A stretch of DNA of 64,000 nucleotides from Echinicola strongylocentroti. GTDB lineage: Bacteria; Bacteroidota; Bacteroidia; Cytophagales; Cyclobacteriaceae. The first letter of the stretch is position 1, and every line of letters starts with the position of its first letter. Location of the stretch: NCBI RefSeq assembly GCF_003260975.1, contig NZ_CP030041.1:1215001-1279000 (forward strand), in the 5' to 3' direction. This document shows positions 29,155-38,800 of this stretch, in pieces. The position numbers and the translations under genes are program-made. The notes beneath the pieces are model-generated. The model saw only the letters and a list, made by a program, of their open reading frames with translations. It did not search any database and had not been told where the DNA came from.

Positions 29155-30786
29155 CTATTCTGGGTAGCCTGGGTTTTGGGTCAGGTTCTCTCCTCGTTCC
29201 AGTTCGGAAGTAGGAATAGGCCACAAATAGTGTACTTCTGGATCAAAATACCTTACTTGGTTAATAACATTGGGATTGAAACTAACATCCTTACCTGCAT
29301 CCACTGTAAGTCCATGCACTTCAAAGCCATCATTTAGCTCTATCATCCCGTTTCGCTTCATATCAAAATACGACCAACCCTCCATGGCCAACTCTACAAT
29401 CCTTTCTCTGTAGATATCGTCCATCGTAATATTACCGGCTGTATAGAGTGGGAGATCCTCTGATGCCCTTGATCGCACGGCATTGATCGTTCTGTCCAAT
29501 ATACCCTGTGATAGATTACCTGCCCCTCCATCTCTCATGGCCACTGCTTCAAGGTAATTTAACAATACATCTGCGTACCTAAATATGATATAGTCCAAAG
29601 GGGAATCACGGCTTTGGGAAGATTCAGCTCCAGGAATCACATACTTCCTCATATGCATCCCTACTTGAGAATGGTTTACTGCCTGAAAATCATGTGGATA
29701 AAGAATATCCTGATCATTTTTGTCAATAAAATGTGAGCCAGGACGTAAGATGGTTTGGTCCAACCGTGGATCCCTTCCTTCAAAATATTCATATATTTCG
29801 TCGGGAATTCTATCTGGGTCCTCATTATCAAAATCAACTCCTTCTTCGGGGTTTTCAATTGTTCTTTCGAATTGTTCTACTAACCAGCTAGTTGGTTGCA
29901 CCCAAGACCAGCCATCTCCTGAAGCACTCCGAAAGGCGTACATTTTTTCAAAATTCCCCCCGGATTCTGATTCATTCATAAAAACATGCTCTACATCAAA
30001 TATTACTTCCTTATTGTTTTCATTATCCACATTGATGACGTTAGGATATTCAGGCTCAAGTTCATATCCAAGGGTCATAACCTCTTCAGCAGCATTGGCA
30101 GCTCCTGCCCAATCCTTCTCAAACAATGCCAACTTTAACCTTAACGCCAGGGCAGCTCCTTTAGTAGCTCTGCCAGTTTCCTCATCTCCGGGAAGAGGGA
30201 GTTGATTAATGGCTGTTTCCAAGTCTTCTTTCATTAGCGCTACCACTTCAGAGACAGGTGCCCTTGAAGCATCTGCATCCTCTATGGATGGTACAGAAGT
30301 AAACAATGGAACGTCTCCATAAACCTCTATCAATAAGTAGTAATACATTGCCCGCAAAAACTTCGCTTCGCCTATCATCACATTTTTTCTTACTTCTCCA
30401 TTTTCGCCTTCAAAGGGGATTTCATAAATATGATCAAGGAAGTCATTGGCCCTCACCACACCACGGTACATGTTTTCCCATAGTTCATTGACTGCCCTAT
30501 TGTTCGGGTTATGGTTTCCTTCAGCGATTTGTCGATAAAACCCCGTTCTTGAATTCCCCAATGGGGTAAACAGATCAAACAGTCCCATTGTAGCCCATCC
30601 AATACTCTCATTTCCCGTTTCAAGTGCATCATATATGGCCGTTAACCCTGCTTTTGCATCGGATTCGTTAGACCAAAATGATGATGCAGAAAGCGCATTG
30701 TTTGGGGATTTTTCCAAAAAATCCTCATCACAAGAGAATTGTGTCAATAGTAGCACTAGAATAGTGATATATTTAATTACTTTCAT
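29155..30786 (-). CDS. SusD-family outer-membrane glycan-binding lipoprotein (PUL 2)
   Basis: A 543-residue protein with lipobox QFSC (Cys19) and the mature start DEDFLEKSPNNALSASSFW. The TPR segment IGEAKFLRAMYYYLLIEVYG is the standard SusD signature. Near the C-terminus are RIVELAMEGWSYFDMKR and NLTQNPGYPE. It binds oligosaccharide on the cell surface and closes the SusC2 pore. It starts 28 bp after the SusC2 stop. Ligand unknown; the operon suggests an acidic sulfated glycan. Confidence 0.93.
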   Translation of the reverse strand: MKVIKYITILVLLLTQFSCDEDFLEKSPNNALSASSFWSNESDAKAGLTAIYDALETGNESIGWATMGLFDLFTPLGNSRTGFYRQIAEGNHNPNNRAVNELWENMYRGVVRANDFLDHIYEIPFEGENGEVRKNVMIGEAKFLRAMYYYLLIEVYGDVPLFTSVPSIEDADASRAPVSEVVALMKEDLETAINQLPLPGDEETGRATKGAALALRLKLALFEKDWAGAANAAEEVMTLGYELEPEYPNVINVDNENNKEVIFDVEHVFMNESESGGNFEKMYAFRSASGDGWSWVQPTSWLVEQFERTIENPEEGVDFDNEDPDRIPDEIYEYFEGRDPRLDQTILRPGSHFIDKNDQDILYPHDFQAVNHSQVGMHMRKYVIPGAESSQSRDSPLDYIIFRYADVLLNYLEAVAMRDGGAGNLSQGILDRTINAVRSRASEDLPLYTAGNITMDDIYRERIVELAMEGWSYFDMKRNGMIELNDGFEVHGLTVDAGKDVSFNPNVINQVRYFDPEVHYLWPIPTSELERGENLTQNPGYPE

Positions 30787-30814
30787 GGTTTCTATTATTT
30801 AGATTTCAGTTTCG

Positions 30815-33800
30815 TTACAATCGTATGTTTAATCCGATAGTAGTCGTCCGCACGTTAGGTACCTGATCTGCGGAAACGGTCTCTGGATCGAATCCCCATT
30901 CCTCATTGGTAAAAGTCATGAGGTTTTCGATACTGAAATAAACTCTTAGTTTTTGTATTTTCAGGGAGTTGATAACTGCTTGGGGCAGGCTATAACCAAG
31001 CTGAAGGTTCTTCACTCTAAAGAAAGAAACATCCTTTACCCAAAAAGAAGAGGTATTGCCGTTCAGTCCCTGCATGGCATCTTGGTTTAACCTCGGAAGT
31101 TCTCCATCAGGATTTTCCTGTGACCACGCATCATCAATCCATCGTTGGTGAAGGACGCCTCTATCACTCCATTCAATAGGTCTTACTCCAATCCCAAAGG
31201 TATTGATATCTCGGTCGGCAACTCCCTGAACTACCAGTCCAAAATCAAATCCCTTATACCCCAATCCTATTTTTCCCCCGTAGGTAAATCCCGGGATCCT
31301 GTTTCCAATAATTGTCCTATCGTTACTATCGATCACCCCGTTTCCTGCATCTGGAATCCCATCGTTATTGGTATCTTCGGTCAATTGGTCCTTAAACCTT
31401 ATGTCACCAGGAGAGGTGTTGTTTTGATGCCGCGGAGCATTTTCCACTTCATCCTCTGACTGAAATATACCAATAGCTTCAAGCCCATAATATGACTGGT
31501 AAGGGTATCCGATTTGCGTTCCTCCTGTTTGGATGTCAGCAAAATAATCGGTCACTTCATTTTGTAAACGGGTAACATTTCCCGAAACATCAAAGTCCAC
31601 TTCGCCAATCCTGGTTCTGTAACCCAGACTTAGCTCTACCCCCTTATTTACCATAGACGCCAAATTGACTGTTGGATTGGACTTATTACCCAAAAACTGG
31701 GGTACTGGCAACCCGGTAAGAATACCATCGGTTTCCCTTTTGAAATAATCAAATGTAAAACTCAACTTTCCTTCAAAGAATGCGGCATCCAATCCTATAT
31801 CAGTGGTAGTGGTTTCTTCCCACTTGATATCTTCATTGACCAAGGAAGTCTGGGCTATACCTGTATAGACTTCTCCCCCAAAAGCATAATTTTGGTTTAG
31901 GGAATAGGTGGGCTGGTAGGGATAATTGCCTATTCTGTTATTCCCCAGTTTTCCCCATGAGGCCCTTAATTTTAAATTGTCCACGGCTCCTATGGATTGC
32001 ATAAAGTCCTCTTTGGCAATGTTCCACCCTACAGAAAACGCGGGGAAATACCCCCATCTATTTCCCTCCTTAAAGCGCGAAGATCCATCCGCCCGAAAGT
32101 TCACTTCGGCAAAATATTTCTCTTGGAAATTATAATTCATTCTTCCAAAATATGACCGCAAAGCCCATTCAACGGTGTTTCCACTCGCTCCGGCCACCAA
32201 TAAACCAGCGTCTATGGCAGTGACCTCATTGTTCTGGTATTGGTTCTTGGTAACCGACACATAATCATCCCTATAATTCAACTGCTCATAACCTCCCAAG
32301 AGTTTGAAGTTGTGGTCATTAATGGAACGCTGGTATTCCAATAGGAAATTGGTGGTAAGTTGGTAATCTTGATCTTGTCGGGAGGTGGATGATCTACCTG
32401 AGGACAGCCCAAATTCTCGTGTTATGATATCCCGCTGAAAGTCCCACAAATCCCATCTTTTGTTAAATGTGTTCCTCATTTGGTTGTTATAATTCATGGA
32501 TAATTTGGCTGTTGCGGTCAGCCCATTCACGATCTCATAACTAGCAAAAACACTCCCCAAGATTCGTTTCTGATTAATATTATCATTTTTATTATAAACT
32601 TGACCATGTGGATTTGTCACTGTTCCTACAGCGGGGTGTTGGGCACCTCCCCACCTTCCATCAGGATGTTGCATACTTGGGATGCCAGGAACGGTCCCAA
32701 GGTCGATCGTGTTTGAACCAAGGGAATTGGGAATAATATCTGACCACCTAAAAAAAATGTCCCCACCAACTTTGAACCCTTTGGCAATCTCTGATTGGAG
32801 GTTTGTCCGAACACCGTACCTTTTTATATTATTGTCCTGCACGAGACCGTCCTGATCTAAATAGTTCATAGACAACCTATATTGAGTAGACTTGGTCCCT
32901 CCTGTAACAGAAAAGGAATGGGATTGGATTTTGGCAATATTTCCCACTTGTTCTCCATACCAGTCTACATTTGGGTAAAGCAATGGATCGTTTGCGTTTT
33001 CACGCCACGCTTGAATATCTGAAGGATTGAAAATCTCCGTTCCCCGGTTTATATTGGCATACTCCATATATGTAGCCATATCACTAACAAAATCCGGGTT
33101 ACGGGTACTTTTTTGCCAACCGGCATAGCCATTATAGGAAACAGAAACTTTCCCTTCCTGCCCTCTTTTCGTAGTGATCAATATCACGCCATTTGCACCT
33201 CTCGAACCATAAATTGACGCAGAGGCAGCGTCTTTAAGTATGGAGATGTCCTGAATGTCATTCGGGTCGATGTCATTCATAATGCCCGTACCTTCTGAAG
33301 GTATTCCATCCACCACTATTAGTGGATTGGCATTATTAAATGTCCCAACCCCTCTAATTCTAATAGTTCCTCCATCTCCACCGGCGATTCCCCCATTGGA
33401 TTGTGAAACTTGAACCCCTGCGGCCAATCCGGAAAGACCCGCACTTATATTGGTAATCGGTCTTGATTCAATGTCTTGATTGCTAATACTACTTACCGAA
33501 CCGGTGAGGTTGATCTTTTTTTCTGAGCCATAGCCAACGACCACCACCTCTTCGAGAGACTTCAAGTCCTCTTTCATCTTCAGGTCAATGGTAGTCTGGT
33601 TTCCGATCTTTATTTCTTCGGTAACATACCCTACTATTTTGAAGACCAGTGTTACCTGCGTATCGGGAGCTTCGATGGAATAATTCCCATCAATATCGGT
33701 CACTGTCCCATTGGATGTCCCTTTTATTAAAACATAGACACCGGGCAGGGCTTCTCCATTTTCATCAGTTATCGTTCCGGTGACTGTAGCTTGGTCATTC

Positions 33801-33973
33801 TTAACGGAACTGGTCTTCGATAATCCTTCGGAATCCACGTGAGGGTGTCTGGGAATACCGTTTTTTTCGCTTTCTCCACCGAAGGTGTTTCCAATAGGGA
33901 AAATACCTATCGCGATTAAGGTAGCTATCGCAAAAAACACCTTTTTGCGATGTTGGGTAAAATTAAAACTCAT
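30815..33973 (-). CDS. SusC-family TonB-dependent transporter (PUL 2)
   Basis: A 1052-residue transporter. The N-terminus is longer than usual: a membrane-like segment (FFAIATLIAIGIF), then a ~45-residue polar linker before the carboxypeptidase-regulatory-like domain (ATVTGTITDENGEALPGVY). The plug has ILKDAASASIYGSRGANGV and the TonB-box-like region EEVVVVGYG. The barrel ends TIGLNIRL. It imports oligosaccharide produced at the surface, in a complex with the next gene product. It follows GH88 by 92 bp in the same direction. Confidence 0.94.
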   Translation of the reverse strand: MSFNFTQHRKKVFFAIATLIAIGIFPIGNTFGGESEKNGIPRHPHVDSEGLSKTSSVKNDQATVTGTITDENGEALPGVYVLIKGTSNGTVTDIDGNYSIEAPDTQVTLVFKIVGYVTEEIKIGNQTTIDLKMKEDLKSLEEVVVVGYGSEKKINLTGSVSSISNQDIESRPITNISAGLSGLAAGVQVSQSNGGIAGGDGGTIRIRGVGTFNNANPLIVVDGIPSEGTGIMNDIDPNDIQDISILKDAASASIYGSRGANGVILITTKRGQEGKVSVSYNGYAGWQKSTRNPDFVSDMATYMEYANINRGTEIFNPSDIQAWRENANDPLLYPNVDWYGEQVGNIAKIQSHSFSVTGGTKSTQYRLSMNYLDQDGLVQDNNIKRYGVRTNLQSEIAKGFKVGGDIFFRWSDIIPNSLGSNTIDLGTVPGIPSMQHPDGRWGGAQHPAVGTVTNPHGQVYNKNDNINQKRILGSVFASYEIVNGLTATAKLSMNYNNQMRNTFNKRWDLWDFQRDIITREFGLSSGRSSTSRQDQDYQLTTNFLLEYQRSINDHNFKLLGGYEQLNYRDDYVSVTKNQYQNNEVTAIDAGLLVAGASGNTVEWALRSYFGRMNYNFQEKYFAEVNFRADGSSRFKEGNRWGYFPAFSVGWNIAKEDFMQSIGAVDNLKLRASWGKLGNNRIGNYPYQPTYSLNQNYAFGGEVYTGIAQTSLVNEDIKWEETTTTDIGLDAAFFEGKLSFTFDYFKRETDGILTGLPVPQFLGNKSNPTVNLASMVNKGVELSLGYRTRIGEVDFDVSGNVTRLQNEVTDYFADIQTGGTQIGYPYQSYYGLEAIGIFQSEDEVENAPRHQNNTSPGDIRFKDQLTEDTNNDGIPDAGNGVIDSNDRTIIGNRIPGFTYGGKIGLGYKGFDFGLVVQGVADRDINTFGIGVRPIEWSDRGVLHQRWIDDAWSQENPDGELPRLNQDAMQGLNGNTSSFWVKDVSFFRVKNLQLGYSLPQAVINSLKIQKLRVYFSIENLMTFTNEEWGFDPETVSADQVPNVRTTTIGLNIRL

Positions 33974-34065
33974 GATTAATTGTTTAGGTTAAAATTAATT
34001 GGGTTTAGTAATTGATTGTGTTAAGAGTAAACTGAAATCAAATTTGAAAGCTCCGAGAGCTACGC

Positions 34066-35301
34066 TTAATTTTGATGACCAGCAGTATCAATAGCAGTTA
34101 TACCCTTGTTCTTCAATCTGAACAAACTTTCCAAATAGTAATAATCAGCATAATTTAGCGGCTTGTCGATTTCGGCTCCATGCGGGATACTCCCCACAGA
34201 GTGCATTAACAGGAAGTGGTGATTCGCTCCATTCTGGGCAAAATACTTGGAACCTGATAAGGTAGAGATCATTTCTTTGGCACTGTCCAAATAACCTTCC
34301 TCCAGATAATTGCTCAGTTCTATCAGTGCGGAAGCGGTGATTGCCGCAGCTGAAGCATCCTTGGGCTCATTGGGAATTCCAGGGGCATCATAGTCCCAAA
34401 AAGGAATGCTATTGCTTTTTATTTCTGGGTTACTCAAGATAAAACTGGCGATGTTTTTTGCTTGCTCCAGATAGGTCTCGTTATTAGTATACCTATAGCA
34501 CATGGTAAATCCATATAAGCCCCATGCCTGTCCTCTTGCCCAAGATGATTCATGGGCGGCTCCCTGTGCTCTTTCCTTTTTGCGGACTGCTCCAGTTAGG
34601 GAGTCGTAATCCACTACATGGTAGGAACTATAATCATCCCTGAAGTGATTGGCCAAGGTTGTATTGGCGTGCTTGATAGCTATATCTGCGTACTTGGGAT
34701 CCCCAGTGAGTTTGGAAACCTCAAAAAGCAACTCCAAATTCATCATATTATCTATGATCACAGGGTATTGCCAGCCCCTCTCCGACTGCCAGCCCTTATC
34801 CGTGTCCCATGATTTAATGCTCTCTACTTTGGGGTCATACCTCTCCAAAAGAGTATTGGCTGCATCTACTAGAACCTTTTCATATGACTTCTGGCCTGTA
34901 AGCCGCAGTCCATTTCCGAATGAATTGTTAAACACAAAGCCCAGATCATGGTTGGAATAAAACCTGTCCTCTTTGATCAGCTCTTGGAAAAACCCCGCAT
35001 CTGCCTTCCATTTTTGATCGCCAGTAAGGGCGTATAGGTACCAAAGAGAGCCTGGGAAAAACCCTTCTGTCCAATCAAAGCCATCATGGACCCACATCAT
35101 CTCACCATCCTCCTCCACACTTCTGGGGATTTTGTTGTTTTTCTTTGCAGTCGTGACCAATGCTGCATAATGATCGGCTGCTTTTGATAACTGGGAGCTA
35201 AGTGCGATAGGCAACTTTCTTTGTGTATCTTTTTGCTCCTTGTTATCACTATAACCGGATTTGGCCGAACTACTACATGCCGTTTCAAAAAGTAAAGTCA
35301 A
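34066..35301 (-). CDS. GH88 unsaturated glucuronyl hydrolase, start region uncertain
   Basis: The open frame encodes a GH88 alpha6/alpha6 barrel. HDLGFVFNNSFG holds the family's conserved first Asp, and PVIIDNMMNLELLFE the second, which acts as acid/base. Also WTEGFFPGSLWYLY and ESSWARGQAWGLYG. GH88 releases the 4,5-unsaturated uronic acid from lyase products by hydration. The only standard start in frame is TTG 35301, which cuts a signal peptide in half. The same frame continues upstream as FYTTFLSCLLLTLLFETAC, and ATG 35372 would join it if the G7 run (35350-35356) were G8. Conceptual start is therefore 35372, giving a lipoprotein-like signal. Confidence 0.88.
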   Translation of the reverse strand: MTLLFETACSSSAKSGYSDNKEQKDTQRKLPIALSSQLSKAADHYAALVTTAKKNNKIPRSVEEDGEMMWVHDGFDWTEGFFPGSLWYLYALTGDQKWKADAGFFQELIKEDRFYSNHDLGFVFNNSFGNGLRLTGQKSYEKVLVDAANTLLERYDPKVESIKSWDTDKGWQSERGWQYPVIIDNMMNLELLFEVSKLTGDPKYADIAIKHANTTLANHFRDDYSSYHVVDYDSLTGAVRKKERAQGAAHESSWARGQAWGLYGFTMCYRYTNNETYLEQAKNIASFILSNPEIKSNSIPFWDYDAPGIPNEPKDASAAAITASALIELSNYLEEGYLDSAKEMISTLSGSKYFAQNGANHHFLLMHSVGSIPHGAEIDKPLNYADYYYLESLFRLKNKGITAIDTAGHQN

Positions 35302-35349
35302 TAATAGACAACTTAAGAAAGTGGTGTAAAAACTGGGGTTATTTTTAAT

Positions 35350-35372
35350 CCCCCCCTAAAAAAGAGTGACAT
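35350..35372 (-). promoter_or_regulatory. Poly-G tract at the GH88 start, possible phase-variation switch
   Basis: On the minus strand ATG (35372-35370) is followed by TCA CTC TTT TTT A and seven G residues. In this form the ATG frame stops after ~19 codons (MSLFFRGGLKITPVF...). Adding one G would fuse MSLFFRGG to IKNNPSFYTTFLSCLLLT and the whole GH88 protein. The GH88 frame itself is closed by TAG just before the G run. A real on/off slippage switch or a base-count error would look the same. Confidence 0.6.
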
Positions 35373-35827
35373 ATTTTTCATTTACAAGGTTACGATTAGG
35401 TTTATCAATGATTTCAACACCCTAAACTTAGATCATTTAAAACCATATTTTCAACCTCTACATCCCTTTAAACGAATTCCTCCCCTCTTAAATAAGAGTA
35501 TATACCCTAGTATATGGTAAGTAGCCAAGCAGAACTATCCCTGCAGCCACTTCTCACTACTAAAACAATATACTGGGTGTCCTGATCAATACCCCTAGGT
35601 TCTTTTGTAATGTGGGCACAGACCTGTCTTTCCTTCCATCCAATCTGGACTGGTCTGCGGATAGGTTATCCAAAGGACGCTCCATTAGGACAAACCATAA
35701 CATGGGTAAATTGGGATTTTTAGGGGGAGAGATTCATCAAGTCCCTCTAAAAAACTTTTTTCAACATATATTAAGGTTAATTTTGATTTAAAGTTCTAAC
35801 TTTTTATCTGCCAAGCACCCAACCACT
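35373..35827. other. Divergent control region between GH88 and HTCS2
   Basis: A 455-bp AT-rich gap with no credible gene. It holds a strong imperfect inverted repeat at 35717-35753 (TTTTTAGGGGGA, 13-nt spacer, TCCCTCTAAAAA; 11 of 12 paired), about 75 bp before the HTCS2 start. This is a candidate HTCS-binding site or a hairpin. No clear consensus promoter was found on either strand. Confidence 0.4.
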
Positions 35828-38800
35828 ATGATGAGAATGGATAGATGGACATATCTACTAACTGTCCTGGTAATATCATGCTTTGTTTCGCGCATTACAG
35901 CACAAGAAACTACAAATCTAAAATTCAAGAAAATTGGAACGGAAGATGGCCTGAGCAGTTCGTCTGTTATTGACATCCTACAGGATTACAAGGGTTTTAT
36001 CTGGTTTGGAACCAGGGATGGATTAAATAAGTTTGACGGAGAAGTCATCAAGACCTACCATAATGAGCTCCACAACGACTCCACCTTGCGGGACAATTGG
36101 GTTTCCTCTTTATTTGAGGACAGTGCCCACCATTTATGGATCAGCACGCTTAAGGGGGTTTCTATCTATAATGAAGACCTCGACAAAATCATCAGGGTAG
36201 TAGATAAGGACAAGATTTTGGAGGGATTGAGGATAGCCCACATTACCGAAAGCAAAAACAATGAGATTCTATTAAGCAGCAAGAAGGGACTATTCTCGTT
36301 AAAATTCAACTATGAGGAAAATGGTAATCTCAAATTAAATCGCTTGGTAAGCCAGCCCGTAATCAGCTCATACATCGAAGAAGAGGTGATCTGGACAGCT
36401 TCACCTGATGGTATTTATCGTTATAATATAGCATCGGATCAGTTAGAAAAGGTATTTGATTACAACAGTCATTTTATCCCTTATAATTTCCACGTAGATT
36501 TCCATAAGCTGAAAGATAAATTACTGCTTTCCTCTCCCATCGGGCTTTTTCAATGGGACAAGTCCAGTGCTTCATTTACCGAATATAAATTCATAAATGC
36601 AGAAAACAACATTCACAGCTTTACCTCTGCAGTGCGAAAAGTAGTCAAAGATGCCAATGGTTTGGTTTGGGTAGGCACCATAAACGGTCTTTATATCATC
36701 AACCCCAGTAGCAAAAAAACAACAAAGTATATCCACAGACCTCAAGATCTCTATAGCCTCAGCCATAATTCAGTTTATGATATCCTAGAGGACAATGATA
36801 ATAATATTTGGATAGGAACCTGGGCAGGGGGAGTCAACTTTTTTGATCGCAACTTGGTCACTTTTAACCATTATTACAGCTCTGAAACCAAATTTGCGTT
36901 AAGCAATAATATTGTTAGTTCCTTTGTGGAAGATGAGCCCAATGAATTTTGGATTGGTACTGAAGGTGGAGGATTAAATTATTTTGATAGGAAATCGGGA
37001 CAATTCAAAAAAGTCGATTACAGGCCTGCTAACGAACCACCCGCAAACATTAAAAAAATCATAAAGGACAAGGCCGGCAACCTTTGGATAGGACTGCACT
37101 ATCACGGATTGGAAAAGTACCATCCCAAAACAGGGGAGTACCGGTTATTTAAACATCAAAACAGCTCCAAAAACAGCCTTAGCAACAATACTGTCATGTC
37201 CCTATTTGAAGACAAAAGCGGTAGAATCTGGATTGGGACCAACGAAGGGGGATTGAACCAATATTTAGGAGGAGGCGAATTTGAAAGATATGACAATGAG
37301 TCTTGGTACGCAAACATGACCGTTTTCACCATCCATGAAAAGCGTGCTGGCTTACTTTTGTTGGGCACTAACAAAGGACTGATAGAGTTCAATGTCAATC
37401 AGAAGACATTCAAAGCCATCCCCATAAAATCCGATATACTGGACCAGGAAATCACCGTACATTCCTTATTTACAGAAAACGACAGCTTATATTGGCTAGG
37501 GACCTCAAGTCATGGTCTCATCAAGTATAATGACATCAACAACCAAGTAAAAACTTACCATACGGCCAATGGCCTACCAAACAACCTCATCTATGGAATT
37601 TTAAAGGATGATAGCGGGAACTTATGGATTAGCACCAATAACGGGCTATCTAAATTCAACCCCCAAAATGAAGATTTTACAAACTATGGCATCAAAAACG
37701 GCTTACAAAGCAGTGTGTTTAATTATAATAGTTTCTTAAAAACATCCAATGGAGACTTGATGTTCGGGGGCATTAATGGATTCAATATCTTCGACCCAAA
37801 TAACTTAATCCATAATCAGGGAAGTAACCCGCTGTATATAACCTCCATAAAAATTTTCGACAAGGAGCTGGCCAAAGGTAAAAATGAAGTCACAAGGAAC
37901 GTATCCAATATGACCGAAATAACGTTGCAGCCTCCTCAATTCAACTTTACGATCAATTATACTTCAATTAACTTTACCACGCCGGAGAGAACGCAGTTTC
38001 AATATAAACTGGAAGGGTTTGACAACAAATGGATCTCTGCCGGCAACCAACGGTTTGCCAATTATAACAATATAGCCCCAGGTGATTATACCTTTATGGT
38101 AAGGACCAAGCCTACTTCCAAAGGACAGTCCGTTTCCCAGGCAAGGCTAAAAATCATTGTTTTACCACCTTGGTGGATGACAAAATGGGCCTACTTCTTC
38201 TACTCCTTAATTGTGGCCGGATTGATTTATGTGTTTTGGAAGTTCAAGTCCTCCCAGTTTGAGATGAGGAAAAAATTGTTACAAAACCAATTGGACACCG
38301 AAAATGAAAAGCACCTTTACAACCTAAAACTCAAATTTTTTACAAACATATCCCATGAACTAAAAACACCTCTAACACTCATTCTAGGCCCCGCAGAAGA
38401 ATTGATTTCCCATGAATGGAAGAGCAATACCCTAAAGGAAAAGGTACATTTGCTGTATTCCCAATCAAAAAAAATGTACCATCTGGTCAATCAGTTATTG
38501 GAATTCAGAAAAACGGAGACTGGAAACACCCAGTTAAGAGCTACAGAAGGGGACATTTCACAATTTATCAATGAAATATATTTGGTTTTCAAACTAAAAG
38601 CCGAAAAAAAGGGTATTCAATACACCTTTAAGAGCATTGATCATGAGATCCCCATTTTTTATGATCGGGACAAATTGGAAATGGTTTTTACCAACTTATT
38701 ATCCAATGCTTTCAAGCACACCCATGAAGGTGGTGTTATTAAAATAGATGTAGACTATACGGGATCCACTACTAGTAATGCAGAATTTGCCAACAATAAT

